The notes: generated from the sequence alone by a model not told the origin. A stretch of DNA of 64,000 nt from JAAUTY01 sp964397305 (GCA_964397305.1 CAYNIP010000023.1:5406-69405), one strand, 5' to 3'; counted from the first letter of the stretch, positions 1 to 8,867 are shown. Numbers and translations: made by a program.

Positions 1-249
1 GACCTTGATCGCGGCGATCGCCCCGATGATGCTGCCCACGACGATCCCCAGGGCGATCACGCCATAGCTCAACACCTGCTGGTCCAGGAGCGTGGCCACC
101 ACAGCCAGCAACATCCCCACGGCGGCTAGTTGATTGCCCCGCCGCGCCGTCGCGGGGGAGCCCAACTTTTTCAAACCCAAAATGAACAGGGAGGCCGCCA
201 CCAGATAACTGACTTGAATCCCCGTCGGGATCAATGCGCTCAGGGTCAT
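1..249 (-). CDS. pntB: NAD(P) transhydrogenase subunit beta, N-terminal fragment
   Basis: This is the first 83 codons of the NADP(H)-binding, membrane-embedded subunit of proton-translocating transhydrogenase; the rest lies outside the window on the left. The ATG is at 249-247. The translation begins MTLSALIPTG and continues as hydrophobic helices with the glycine-rich run ALGIVVGSIIGAIAAIKV typical of the PntB N-terminus. Only 4 bases separate it from the upstream pntA2 stop, so it is translationally linked to that gene. The enzyme couples hydride transfer between NADH and NADP+ to proton movement. In cyanobacteria it helps balance NADPH and NADH outside light-driven electron flow. The family call follows from order and sequence, but the NADP domain itself cannot be seen here. 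Confidence 0.93.
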   Translation of the reverse strand, partial: MTLSALIPTGIQVSYLVAASLFILGLKKLGSPATARRGNQLAAVGMLLAVVATLLDQQVLSYGVIALGIVVGSIIGAIAAIKV

Positions 250-253
250 GGAA

Positions 254-544
254 TTAGGCCTCCTTTTTCTTGAACATTGTCAACATCCGGTCGGTGACGA
301 GGAAGCCGCCCACCACATTGATCGTGGCCAAAATCACGGCAATCAGGCCCAGCACCACGGTCAAGCTCCAGTTCTGGGCTCCGGAGACCAAGATTGCGCC
401 CAGGACCGCGATGCCGGAGATGGCATTGGCCCCTGACATCAGCGGTGTGTGCAGCGTGGGCGGCACTTTATTGATCACTTCAAAGCCCACAAAGGAGGCC
501 AACACAAAGACAAATAAGCTCGCGAGGAGCGTTGAGGTATCCAT
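254..544 (-). CDS. pntA2: NAD(P) transhydrogenase subunit alpha part 2 (membrane part)
   Basis: This is a 96-residue membrane protein, equivalent to the C-terminal transmembrane part of E. coli PntA, which many bacteria encode separately. It has about three helices, with the conserved stretch EVINKVPPTLHTPLMSGANA between the first two and the end motif VTDRMLTMFKKK. The ATG at 544 was chosen because a good ribosome site (GGAGGA, 5 bases of spacing) precedes it and because a longer reading adds residues unlike the family. It lies between pntA1 (49 bases upstream) and pntB (4 bases downstream), so the three genes form one operon read leftwards. Confidence 0.95.
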   Translation of the reverse strand: MDTSTLLASLFVFVLASFVGFEVINKVPPTLHTPLMSGANAISGIAVLGAILVSGAQNWSLTVVLGLIAVILATINVVGGFLVTDRMLTMFKKKEA

Positions 545-593
545 GAAGTCCTCCGCAATAAAACGGTTGTGCAACGGTTGTGAAGGGGACGCG

Positions 594-1742
594 CTAGACC
601 TGCACGCTGTCCCGGCTGAGGGCCGCCTTGACCCGTTCATTCCGCACCTCGCCCCCGTGAGTGACGCAGGTATCGCGAACGATATCGTCGTCAAAATCCA
701 GGTTCAGGGCCCCGTCCTTGACCAAGTACTGCAAGAAAGTGAGCACGTTCTTGGCGTAGAGTTGGCTGGCGTGGACGGGGAGGGAGGCGGGCAGGTTGAT
801 GGGGCCGATCACGGTGACACCCTGATACTGGATGTCCTTGCCCGGTTCTGAGACCTCGCAATTTCCCCCCTGCTCCGCCGCCAGATCCACGATCACAGAG
901 CCGGGTTGCATGGCGGCCACCATGGCGGCCGTGACCAAGAGGGGCGCGCGCTTGCCGGGAACCTGGGCCGTGGTAATTACGATGTCAGCCCGGGCGACGT
1001 GCTCGGCGATCACTTGCTGGGTGCGCTGCTTGGCGTCCTCCGAGACCTCCTTGGCGTAGCCGCCGGCGGTGGCGGTTTCTTCCTCGAGGGTCACTTCCAC
1101 GAACTTGGCCCCCAAGCTTTGCACTTCCTCTTTCACGGCGGGGCGAATGTCGAAAGCTTCCACCACGGCTCCGAGGCGGCGCGCGGTGGCGATCGCCTGC
1201 AAGCCCGCGACCCCAGCGCCAATGATGAAGACCTTGGCCGGCCGGATGGTTCCCGCCGCCGTCGTCAGCATCGGCAAGAACTTGGGCAGGGCCGCCGCCC
1301 CGATCAGGGCGGCCTTATAGCCAGCGATGTTGGCCTGGGAGGAGAGGGCATCCATGCTCTGGGCGCGGCTGGTGCGGGGGATCAGCTCCATGCTGAAGGC
1401 TGTGATCTGCCGTTCAGCCAGTTGCTGGCTGCGTTCCGGCAGGCCTAGGGGGTTGAGAAAGCTGATCAGGGCCGCGCCCTCGTGCAGCAAGCCGACTTCC
1501 TCCGGCGTGGGCGGGGCTACTTTGAGTAATACATCCGCCTCACCCCACAGTTGCTCCCGCTGGGCCATGACCTCAGCCCCGGCTTCAGCGTAGGCCGTAT
1601 CGGGAAAAAAAGCCCCGTTGCCCGCACCGGCCTCTACCGCAATCTGCCAACCTTGTTGGATTAGGCGAGCGACAACCTCGGGGGTCAGCGCGACGCGGCG
1701 CTCGCCCATTTCAATGGCTTCTTTCGCGATCGCAATCTTCAT
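594..1742 (-). CDS. pntA1: NAD(P) transhydrogenase subunit alpha part 1 (NAD-binding)
   Basis: This soluble 382-residue NAD(H)-binding subunit belongs to the alanine dehydrogenase/PNT family. The N-terminal half has EMGERRVALTPE (about 11-22) and the RQD-loop-like region RTSRAQSMDALSSQANIAG (123-141). The Rossmann nucleotide motif GAGVAG is at 175-180, followed by the family segments ITTAQVPGKRAP and VIVDLAAEQGGNCE. The ATG at 1742 has an AAGGAG ribosome site just upstream; an extension to 1817 would add 25 non-homologous residues. The polypeptide ends where the membrane part begins as a separate gene, the usual split arrangement in cyanobacteria. It is the first gene of the pntA1-pntA2-pntB operon. 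Confidence 0.96.
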   Translation of the reverse strand: MKIAIAKEAIEMGERRVALTPEVVARLIQQGWQIAVEAGAGNGAFFPDTAYAEAGAEVMAQREQLWGEADVLLKVAPPTPEEVGLLHEGAALISFLNPLGLPERSQQLAERQITAFSMELIPRTSRAQSMDALSSQANIAGYKAALIGAAALPKFLPMLTTAAGTIRPAKVFIIGAGVAGLQAIATARRLGAVVEAFDIRPAVKEEVQSLGAKFVEVTLEEETATAGGYAKEVSEDAKQRTQQVIAEHVARADIVITTAQVPGKRAPLLVTAAMVAAMQPGSVIVDLAAEQGGNCEVSEPGKDIQYQGVTVIGPINLPASLPVHASQLYAKNVLTFLQYLVKDGALNLDFDDDIVRDTCVTHGGEVRNERVKAALSRDSVQV

Positions 1743-2362
1743 GCAACACTCCTTGCGTGCGTAGTTTGGTCCTGGATGGCAAGCCAGAGCAACCGCCCTT
1801 CCTCGTCGTACCCACATCCTGAGAAGGGGCGGAGCTAGCGAGGGTCTCGCCAGCGCTGGTGCAATTTGAACTTCCCCCCGGCTCAGCGCGGCCAGCTTGC
1901 CTCATCCTGACATCCTAGGCGGAACCCTTTTGGGGAGCACTAATTTTCAACTTGATTTTATGTCTGAGACCCCCTGGAGGGGGCGGGTAATGGCTCCCAG
2001 GACTTCCGAGCGAGCGATCAGCGCCAGCTCCAAATCCCCACGAAAGATCGCCAGAACCTTGATGGGTCAACGCTTTTAGGCGTTCGTCTCTGAGTACTGT
2101 TCTCAAAAAGACCCGCAATTGAGAATTGGTTCCTAGCTTCAGCGGCTTGAAAGGGTTGGCTAGCCAGGGAGTTTGGCGATGCCTGCTCGCTTTCAGGGTT
2201 TCGGTGAGGGCTTAACCCGAAACCAGGCTAGGCTAGCATGAGCGTACAAGGACGGCGGTTAAAATTGCCAGATCGCTTTTTATCCCTGCGCCCAAGCGGC
2301 AAGGCGTTCAAATTACCGGAATAGCAAACCAGGTTTTCACATTGGGGGGTGAAACGGAGGCG
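1743..2362. other. Intergenic region upstream of pntA1 and the LRAT-like gene
   Basis: About 620 bases lie between two divergent genes. I see no convincing reading frame, tRNA or known RNA here. The stretch must hold the promoters of both the transhydrogenase operon and the LRAT-like gene, but no clear -35/-10 pair stands out. Confidence 0.6.
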
Positions 2363-3061
2363 ATGGCACGAGGCGATCAGATCTATACGCTGCGGGAGTT
2401 TTGGAACTTTCACGGCTTCTATGAGCACCACGGCATTGACTGTGGTGATGGCAGTGTCATTCACTATCGCAAGCCCAGTGAGACAGTTGAACGCACATCG
2501 CTCGCGGTGTTTGCGGGCGATCGCCGCCTCCATGTCCGGCCCTACCGCACGAGCTTCATCCCGGAGGCGGTGGTGGCTCGCGCGGAAAGCCGCCTGGGAG
2601 AGCAACGCTATAACCTCCTGTTCAACAACTGCGAGCACTTTGCTACCTGGTGCAAGACTGGCATCAGCCAAAGCCAGCAGGTGCAGGACTGGCTGCCCTT
2701 GCTCGCCCAGCTCAAGATAGAGGAACTGGAGCAACCCGTCCAAACCGCCCTCCGCGCCGCCAGCCCCGAGGAGGCGCGGCGACTGATACAGCAGGCCCTC
2801 GGACAGATCGAGCAAATCTGGAGCGATGTCCAGCCCCGCTACCGGCAGGCGCGCCAAGAGGCGGCCAGTTGGGAGCAAGTGGCTCGCACCGCCTTGCAGC
2901 GTGGGCGCGAGGATCTGGCTCGGGGGGCGATCGCCCGCAAGCAGCAGCACCAAAAAGAAGCCCAGCGCCTCGAGGCCCAGTTGCAACAACTCAAAACCCT
3001 GACCGAGCGAGTGCTGCACCAGCGGCTACAACTCCAAGCCATCAGCACCGCCAACCGCTAG
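2363..3061 (+). CDS. LRAT/NlpC-like domain protein with PspA-like helical tail
   Basis: This protein has 232 residues. The first 110 or so look like the LRAT (lecithin:retinol acyltransferase-like) branch of the NlpC/P60 papain-like fold. The histidine-rich segment FHGFYEHHGIDCGDGSVIHY carries the candidate catalytic His, and FNNCEHFATWC carries the NCEHF nucleophile motif typical of this family. Residues from about 115 onward are long charged helices. Near the end, LARGAIARKQQHQKEAQRLE resembles the PspA/Vipp1 (IM30) helical hairpin. Known LRAT-like enzymes are thiol acyltransferases or phospholipases; here a membrane-lipid role is inference. The ATG at 2363 was chosen over a TTG 21 bases upstream. 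It has GGAGG unusually close (2 bases), so the start is not certain. Confidence 0.82.
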   Translation: MARGDQIYTLREFWNFHGFYEHHGIDCGDGSVIHYRKPSETVERTSLAVFAGDRRLHVRPYRTSFIPEAVVARAESRLGEQRYNLLFNNCEHFATWCKTGISQSQQVQDWLPLLAQLKIEELEQPVQTALRAASPEEARRLIQQALGQIEQIWSDVQPRYRQARQEAASWEQVARTALQRGREDLARGAIARKQQHQKEAQRLEAQLQQLKTLTERVLHQRLQLQAISTANR

Positions 3062-3100
3062 GGTCTGTCACCCATGACTCACGCAACCTTTGCCAGACCA

Positions 3101-3129
3101 AGCCTTGAGGCGATGAGACCGCCAAGACT
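3101..3129 (+). repeat. Dispersed repeat family C, copy 1
   Basis: A 29-base unit beginning AGCCTTGAGGCGATGAGACC recurs in inverted orientation at 8719-8747 with one mismatch. Both copies sit just downstream of a gene. The flanking sequence is only weakly alike. Confidence 0.7.
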
Positions 3130-3146
3130 GATTGAGAGAGCAACCC

Positions 3147-3175
3147 AAAAAAAGGAGCAAGGGAAACCTTGCTCC
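3147..3175 (-). terminator. Rho-independent terminator of chlN
   Basis: Read on the minus strand, a perfect 9-bp stem (GGAGCAAGG/CCTTGCTCC) with a 4-base loop is followed by seven T. It lies 45 bases past the chlN stop codon. Confidence 0.9.
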
Positions 3176-3219
3176 TAACCTAGCCAATCAGTCGGGACAG
3201 GGGCTGAGAGCGGCCGGTC

Positions 3220-4620
3220 CTAGGCCACGCCCTCGTCCTGCACCAAACGATCCCAGCCCAAGCCCTCAAGGGCAGCATTGCGGCGCAGGGGGCGGGTGAC
3301 AAGCTCCAGGATGTCGCGAGCATTCGTGAAGCCGTGGATTTGAGCAAAGGTAAACTCGACCGACCACTTGGTGCTAATGCCCCGTGCCTCGAGGGGATTG
3401 GCGTGGGCCATGCCGGTAATCACCAAGTCCGGCTGAAGCGCTTTGATCCGCTGGATCTGATTGTAGTTGTCCGGCTTCTCGACAATGCGCGGCAAGGGCA
3501 CGTCCAAGTCCTGACAGGTTTGGGCCAGCAAATCCAGCTCGGCCTTTTGATAGCGCTTGTCCATGTAGGGGATGCCGATCTCCGGTACGGTCATGCCACA
3601 GCGCACCAGGAAGCGCGCGAGGGAAATCTCCAGCAAGTTATCCCCCATGAAGAAGACCGATTTGCCGCGAATCAATTGGCAGTAATCTTCGAGATTGGCC
3701 CAGATTTCCGCCTCCCGGGCCGCGAGCCCTTGGGGCTCGATCCCGAAGACGGCGCAGAGCTTCTCGATCCAGGCCCGGGTCCCATCGGGGCCGATAGGGA
3801 AGGGTGCGCCGATCAGTTTGCACTTGCGGCGGCGCATGAGGGTGGTGGCGGTACGGGACAGGAAGGGGTTCACCCCGGAGACGTAGTAGCCTTCCTCGAG
3901 CACGGGTAATTCGGTGTAGCGCTTGGCCGGCAGCCAGCCGGACACCCGGATTCCCTGTTTCTTGAGCTCGAGGGTCAAGTTGGTGACGACGGGATCGGGC
4001 AGGGAGCCAAAGAGAACGAGGGGCGGATGGTCCGCATACTCAACCTCTGGCTCGGTGCTCTCGGGCTTGCGACCAAAGGTGAGCAATTTCTGAAGGGCGT
4101 TGCGCTCCTCTTTTTCCTCGGCCTTGACCTCGGACTCCCGAGGGCAGCGCTGGGCCATGGCGGCGAGCACGGTGTCTTCGCCCTGGGTGAAGGCGTAGTC
4201 GAGGCCGTTGGCTCGGGCGACGACGATCGGGATGCCGATCTCGGCTTCCAGCTTCGGGGCGAGGCCTTCGAGATCCATTTTGATGATCTCGGTGGTGCAG
4301 GTGCCGATCCAGACGATGACGCTGGGATTGCGATCGCGCTTGATCTGTTCACACAGGCGCTTCAGTTCGTCATGGTCATTCAACTGAGCCGAAATATCCC
4401 CTTCCTCCAGTTCCGCCATCGCATAGCGCGGCTCCGCAAAAATCATCACACCCATCGCATTTTGCAAAAAGTAGCCACAGGTTTTTGTCCCAATCACCAG
4501 AAAGAAGCTATCTTCAATCTTCTGATACAACCAAGCCACACAACTAATCGGACAAAAGGTGTGATAGTTGCCCGTTTCACATTCAAAGTTCAGGGGATTT
4601 GCGTCCAGTGCAGCCGTCAT
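3220..4620 (-). CDS. chlN: Light-independent protochlorophyllide reductase subunit N
   Basis: This 466-residue NifD-like subunit of the dark-operative protochlorophyllide oxidoreductase (DPOR) allows chlorophyll synthesis without light. With ChlB it forms the catalytic heterotetramer that receives electrons from ChlL. Three cysteines expected to ligate the [4Fe-4S] cluster are visible: C23 (HTFCPISC), C48 (GTKTCGYF) and C108 (IGTCTTEI). Length and start match the family; the ATG at 4620 has GAGGAG 7 bases upstream. chlL lies 400 bases upstream on the same strand, in the common cyanobacterial chlL-chlN order. The fourth ligand comes from ChlB, whose gene is not in this window. A strong hairpin terminator follows. 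Confidence 0.98.
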   Translation of the reverse strand: MTAALDANPLNFECETGNYHTFCPISCVAWLYQKIEDSFFLVIGTKTCGYFLQNAMGVMIFAEPRYAMAELEEGDISAQLNDHDELKRLCEQIKRDRNPSVIVWIGTCTTEIIKMDLEGLAPKLEAEIGIPIVVARANGLDYAFTQGEDTVLAAMAQRCPRESEVKAEEKEERNALQKLLTFGRKPESTEPEVEYADHPPLVLFGSLPDPVVTNLTLELKKQGIRVSGWLPAKRYTELPVLEEGYYVSGVNPFLSRTATTLMRRRKCKLIGAPFPIGPDGTRAWIEKLCAVFGIEPQGLAAREAEIWANLEDYCQLIRGKSVFFMGDNLLEISLARFLVRCGMTVPEIGIPYMDKRYQKAELDLLAQTCQDLDVPLPRIVEKPDNYNQIQRIKALQPDLVITGMAHANPLEARGISTKWSVEFTFAQIHGFTNARDILELVTRPLRRNAALEGLGWDRLVQDEGVA

Positions 4621-5019
4621 GCTTTAGCTCCTCTCTAATTTGGTTTTGTCTCAGTTCTTGGGGAAATACTGGGCGATCCCTTTGCAGTCTCTCGTTCCCT
4701 GGAAGATTGAACGACTACAGCCCGTTCACGAATCTTACAAAATGCTCTCAAAGTTCCTCTCTCAGAGGGAGAGGGATTTAGGGTGAGGGCAAGCCTGAAG
4801 CGATTGCTGAACGAGCTGTAAGGACCCATCACTCAAAAATCCCCCAAGGGCTAGTACTCGGTCGCGGAAAAAAGGCTACGATTCCAGTCCAGCTCCCGGT
4901 TGAGTTGGGTTATCTCCTGCGGAGACGCTGCGCGTTCCCGAAGCGTCCCGGAGGGATTCACGGGCCTCAACCCAACCGACCTGCTGCTCGAATCCTGTCG
5001 CCCTTTAGGCCGCCGTCTA
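4621..5019. other. chlL-chlN intergenic region
   Basis: This 399-base spacer has no gene. Around 4745-4800 is a degenerate piece resembling the palindromic core of dispersed element family A (CTCTCTCAGAGGGAGAG followed by TTAGGGTGAGGG). Around 4895-4975 is a GGTTGAGTTGGGTT...CTCAACCCAACC inverted repeat of about 75 bases enclosing GCGGAGACGCTGCGCGTTCC. The spacing leaves room for a separate chlN promoter. Confidence 0.6.
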
Positions 5020-5883
5020 CTAGACCATCATCAGATCCAGTTCTGCATCCGCCTTGGTCGGAGCCGTCGTAGGATTCAGGTAATAGTCCGAGAGCAGCGT
5101 GAAGAGGTCGCGATCCTGAGCTTCCTTGGGCACCACGCCCTCCGGCAGCGCCAGTACCTGGTCCGCAATGTTCAGGTAATAATCGCAGACATAGTTCAGG
5201 GAAGGATCGGTTTCGGCCATTTCAAACAGCGTCTTGCCCTTCACCCGCGAGACGCGAATATCCTCGATCAGCGGCAAGACTTCCAGCACCGGCATCGGTA
5301 CTGTTTCAATGTACTTGTTGATCAAATCCCGCTTGGAGGTACGGTTGCCGATTAACCCCGCGAGGCGGAGGGGATGCGTGCGGGCCTTCTCCCGCACCGA
5401 AGCGGCAATCCGGTTAGCTGCAAAGAGGGCATCAAAACCGTTGTCGGTGACGATCATGCAGTAGTCCGAGTAGTTCAGCGGTGCCGCAAAGCCGCCGCAA
5501 ACCACATCCCCTAGGACATCGAAGAGGATGACATCGTATTCATCAAAAGCGTTGAGTTCCTTGAGCAGCTTCACGGTCTCACCGACAACATAGCCGCCAC
5601 AACCGGCCCCTGCTGGCGGCCCGCCCGCTTCAACACAGTCCACGCCCGCATAGCCCTTGTAGATCACATCTTCGGGCCAGATGTCTTCGTAGTGAAAATC
5701 CTTTTCCTGCAAGGTGTCAATGATCGTGGGGATCAGGAAGCCCGTGAGGGTGAAGGTGCTGTCGTGCTTGGGGTCGCAGCCGATCTGCAAGACTTTCTTG
5801 CCGCGCTTGGCGAGGGCCACGGAGATGTTGCAGCTCGTGGTCGATTTGCCAATGCCACCTTTGCCATAGACTGACAGTTTCAC
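5020..5883 (-). CDS. chlL: Light-independent protochlorophyllide reductase ATP-binding subunit L
   Basis: This 287-residue NifH-like homodimeric ATPase passes electrons to ChlN-ChlB in DPOR. The P-loop GKGGIGKST is at residues 8-16. The two cysteines that bridge the shared [4Fe-4S] cluster fall in PPAGAGCGGY and GDVVCGGF. Switch-like segments IGCDPKHDST and LFDVLGDV are present. The start is a GTG at 5883 with AGGAGA 7 bases upstream. It is upstream of chlN on the same strand. Full family length, no defects seen. Like other NifH-type components it is expected to be oxygen-sensitive. Confidence 0.98.
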   Translation of the reverse strand: MKLSVYGKGGIGKSTTSCNISVALAKRGKKVLQIGCDPKHDSTFTLTGFLIPTIIDTLQEKDFHYEDIWPEDVIYKGYAGVDCVEAGGPPAGAGCGGYVVGETVKLLKELNAFDEYDVILFDVLGDVVCGGFAAPLNYSDYCMIVTDNGFDALFAANRIAASVREKARTHPLRLAGLIGNRTSKRDLINKYIETVPMPVLEVLPLIEDIRVSRVKGKTLFEMAETDPSLNYVCDYYLNIADQVLALPEGVVPKEAQDRDLFTLLSDYYLNPTTAPTKADAELDLMMV

Positions 5884-6362
5884 GCTTGTTATCTCCTGAT
5901 TTCAATAGGGGCGATACATTTTTCGATCGTTGCGAGAAAACAGGGCGTCCCCGAGGGGGATGGCGATCTGTTTGCCCATCGCGCCGCGCTTTGCTGTCTT
6001 GCATTATTCGCGCTTCCGGGCGGGCGTGAAAAGGGGGGGCTGCAATGAGTGTGGGGTGTTAGTCAGTGTTTTGGCAAGCTGGCTAGGGTCTTGAGGTCTT
6101 CGGGGCTAGGGATGAGGGCTCAGGGGGTTTTGAGCTAGATTAGCCAGTTTTAGGGTTCTAAATTATTTAATGAGTTACAAAAAGCAAAAGTTCTGACGCC
6201 TCTGGGGGGGGCGGGGGCGATCGCCCCCGAGGGACCCCAGGCCGCGGCCCGTTCCGCCGGAACCTCCGGCCGGGATTTTGCGACCCTAGCCGCCCATCCC
6301 GCTGCTCAGCCGTGCTACAACGGCATTGGGTAAAGAATGATTACAGTTTGCCTCTTCCTGTC
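5884..6362. other. Intergenic region upstream of chlL
   Basis: About 480 bases separate chlL from the small membrane protein gene transcribed the other way. An AT-rich island at about 6150-6190 stands out from the GC-rich surroundings and is the likeliest chlL promoter site. The interval 6200-6290 is a run of short palindromes including GCGATCGC. No gene or known RNA was seen. Confidence 0.55.
6160..6187 (-). promoter_or_regulatory. Candidate chlL promoter
   Basis: On the minus strand TTGCTT and TAATTT are separated by 16 bases in the only AT-rich stretch upstream of chlL. It would give a leader of about 270 bases, so this is a pattern match only. Confidence 0.3.
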
Positions 6363-6557
6363 ATGGCCCCGACGCCTCGCTCTGAGACGATTATTTCCTA
6401 CCTCTTCTATATGGTGCTCGGCCTAACGATCAGCACCTATGTCCTGCGCGGGCTGGCGGTCTTTGCCTTCTTGCCGGGGGGAGTTCTCTGGCTGCTCTTC
6501 CTGCTGGCTCTGGGGACGGGGATTCTCTTCCTGGTGGAAAAGACGCGCCGCTTTTGA
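6363..6557 (+). CDS. Small membrane protein of unknown function
   Basis: This protein has 64 residues. A hydrophilic start (MAPTPRSETI) leads into two closely spaced hydrophobic segments, about residues 12-35 and 38-57, and it ends with the basic VEKTRRF. I recognise the pattern as a small conserved cyanobacterial membrane protein but know no function. The ATG at 6363 was preferred because a longer reading from 6312 adds unrelated residues. It lies 110 bases upstream of dnaX on the same strand; co-transcription is possible but unproven. Confidence 0.7.
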   Translation: MAPTPRSETIISYLFYMVLGLTISTYVLRGLAVFAFLPGGVLWLLFLLALGTGILFLVEKTRRF

Positions 6558-6667
6558 CCGGTGCTCTGGCTTTAACTCGGCTGGCGCTCCGGCTGGCTGG
6601 GTTGAGCCGCGCGGGTTAGGTCGCTCATTACAATGGAAACGTCCTTCCTTTTCCCCGGTGCTTGTGC

Positions 6668-8620
6668 ATGGCCTATAATCCTCTGCACCACAAGTATCGC
6701 CCTCAGACCTTTGCTCAGCTCGTCGGGCAAGGGGCGATCGCCGCGACTCTGACTAGCGCGATCGCCAGCCGCCGGATTGCGCCGGCCTACCTGTTCACAG
6801 GCCCTCGGGGCACCGGGAAAACCTCCTCAGCTCGCATCCTGGCCAAGTCCCTAAACTGCCAGAGTAGTGATGGCCCGACGGCGGAGCCTTGCGGTCACTG
6901 TGCCTCTTGCCAGGCGATCGCCACGGGTACGGCCCTGGATGTGATTGAAATCGACGCGGCCAGCCACACCGGCGTTGACAACATCCGCGACCTGATCGAG
7001 CGGGCCCAGTTTGCCCCCGTCAGTTGTCGCTACAAGGTCTATGTGATCGATGAGTGCCATATGCTCAGCACCGCCGCCTTCAATGCGCTGCTGAAGACCT
7101 TGGAGGAACCCCCGGCCCGCGTGCTTTTCGTGCTCGCAACGACGGACCCTCAGCGGGTCCTGCCGACGATCATTTCCCGCTGCCAGCGCTTTGATTTTCG
7201 CCGCATTCCCCTGGCCGCGATGACCACGCACTTGCAGGCGATCGCCCAGCAGGAAGCCATCCAAATTACCCCCGAAGCCCTCACCCTCGTCGCCCAGATT
7301 GCCAATGGTGGTCTGCGAGATGCCGAAAGCCTGCTGGATCAACTCAGCCTCTTGCCGCCTCCGGTGACGCCCGAGGCGGTCTGGGATCTGGTGGGAGCCG
7401 TGCCTGAGCGGGATTTGTTGGCCCTGGTCCAGGCCCTGCGGCGGGCCGAGGTCGAAGTTGTGATTGATCGCTGTCGCCACCTGTTGGATCGCGGCCGTGA
7501 GCCCCTAGCCGTGCTGCAAAGCTTGGCCCACTTCTACCTGCACCTGCTGATTGCGAAGACCGCTCCCCAGCGCGGCGACCTGATCGCGGTCACGCAGACC
7601 ACTTGGGAGGCCCTTTGCCAGGAAGTAGCAACCTGGGAGGTGTCGGAGATTTTGCGCGGTCAGCAGCAGCTCAAGGCCGGTGAGAGCCAATTGCGCCACA
7701 CCACCCAGCCCCGCCTTTGGTTGGAGGTGGCCGTGCTGGAGTTGTTGCCTGTCCCTGAAGCGGCAGCCTCCTGGGCGCTCGCAACCCCGGTCCCTGCTGC
7801 GGCGAAGCCGGCGGCCGTGGCCTCTCCGGCTCAGCCGCCATCGGTTACAGCAAAGCCGGCCGCCGCAGTCCCTGCGAGCGAGCCCCCGGCCCCAGGGCCG
7901 CAGGCGGTCGAGCCCCCGGCCCCGGAGCCGGCTCCAGGGCCGCAGGCGGTCGAGCCACCCCCGGCTCCGGAACCGGCCCCGGAACCGCTGCCGGCTCTCT
8001 GGCAGCGGGTGCTTGAGCAGATTCGCGCCAAGACGGCTAGGAGTCTGATCGCGCAGCACTGCGACCTGATGGACTTTGACCCCGAGCAGGCGATCGCCAC
8101 CATCGGCCTCCGGAGCCCCAAATTGGTCAAACTAGTCCGGGCGAGGCTGCCTGTCATTCAAACAGCCTTTGAGGCGGTCTGCCAGCGGCCGGTGATGCTT
8201 GAAATACAGACTATGGACGCTGCCCCATCGCCGCCTCCCCCAGCTCCCTCAGGGATGCCCCGGATGCGCGAAGCGAGCCCAGCGCCGCTGGTGAAGCCGC
8301 CGGTCGTCTCTGAGCCCGAGCCCTGCCCTGAGGCGGCGAGGCTTCCGGAGGAGCCAGACCTTGCTAGCGCGCCCGAGGCGGCTAGCGCGTTACCCGATAC
8401 GGCGTTACCAGACACGGAAACCCCTGAGTCGGCGGTTCCCCTGGCTCTGAGTGACCTAGACCGGGCGGCTCAGCGCTTGGCGGCCACCTTTAAGGGGGAG
8501 GTGATCGAGCTGGAGTTGGACTTTAGCTCGGCGCTGGCGGCGTCGGCCCCAGCCCCAGAGTTTCCGCTCGCGGAGCCAGCAACGACAACGAGTGCTGAGG
8601 ACAACGAGATCCCCTTCTGA
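6668..8620 (+). CDS. dnaX: DNA polymerase III subunit gamma/tau
   Basis: This 650-residue clamp-loader ATPase has the Walker A motif GPRGTGKT at 45-52, a zinc module with cysteines at about 64, 75, 78 and 81, and the Walker B/DExH sequence VIDECH ending at 131. The sensor/arginine-finger region TIISRCQRFDFR follows. After about residue 370 a long low-complexity linker of Pro-Ala-Glu repeats (PAPEPAPGPQAVEPP) leads to a small folded segment (LWQRVLEQIRAKTARSLI) and another acidic, proline-rich tail. The ATG at 6668 gives MAYNPLHHKYRP, the family start. There is no intein, unlike some cyanobacterial DnaX proteins. I see no A-rich slippery site, so a frameshift-made gamma form is unlikely. Confidence 0.96.
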   Translation: MAYNPLHHKYRPQTFAQLVGQGAIAATLTSAIASRRIAPAYLFTGPRGTGKTSSARILAKSLNCQSSDGPTAEPCGHCASCQAIATGTALDVIEIDAASHTGVDNIRDLIERAQFAPVSCRYKVYVIDECHMLSTAAFNALLKTLEEPPARVLFVLATTDPQRVLPTIISRCQRFDFRRIPLAAMTTHLQAIAQQEAIQITPEALTLVAQIANGGLRDAESLLDQLSLLPPPVTPEAVWDLVGAVPERDLLALVQALRRAEVEVVIDRCRHLLDRGREPLAVLQSLAHFYLHLLIAKTAPQRGDLIAVTQTTWEALCQEVATWEVSEILRGQQQLKAGESQLRHTTQPRLWLEVAVLELLPVPEAAASWALATPVPAAAKPAAVASPAQPPSVTAKPAAAVPASEPPAPGPQAVEPPAPEPAPGPQAVEPPPAPEPAPEPLPALWQRVLEQIRAKTARSLIAQHCDLMDFDPEQAIATIGLRSPKLVKLVRARLPVIQTAFEAVCQRPVMLEIQTMDAAPSPPPPAPSGMPRMREASPAPLVKPPVVSEPEPCPEAARLPEEPDLASAPEAASALPDTALPDTETPESAVPLALSDLDRAAQRLAATFKGEVIELELDFSSALAASAPAPEFPLAEPATTTSAEDNEIPF

Positions 8621-8718
8621 GGGTTGATTGTCCGGGGAGCATCCCCGTTGGGCTGCCTTAGGGCTTGTCGTCAATGTCAAGCTCGAATCCAGCCAGCGAC
8701 GACCTTGGGACCTCAGCT

Positions 8719-8747
8719 AGTCTTGTCGGTCTCATCGCCTCAAGGCT
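8719..8747 (-). repeat. Dispersed repeat family C, copy 2
   Basis: This is the reverse complement of 3101-3129 with 28 of 29 bases identical. It lies about 100 bases downstream of dnaX. Confidence 0.7.
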
Positions 8748-8858
8748 AGTGCTGACAAGGGTTTTTTGAGGCATTGATGACTGACTCTAGGAGCACAAGC
8801 TTCTAGGCTCTCTAGCGGGCAACCCGGCGCTGCGGCAACCGCTGGCCGTGGCAGAGAA

Positions 8859-8867
8859 TGCTACAGT
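8859..8867 (+). promoter_or_regulatory. Candidate extended -10 promoter of the cupin gene
   Basis: TGCTACAGT matches an extended -10 element (TGnTAnnnT) 30 bases before the proposed start codon. There is no clear -35 box. The same word occurs upstream of the pentapeptide-repeat gene at 15175. Confidence 0.35.

Noticed and set aside
6668..8620. Intein or programmed frameshift in dnaX
   Set aside because: The frame is continuous with normal motif spacing, has no intein-sized insert, and I see no A-rich slippery heptamer before the linker.
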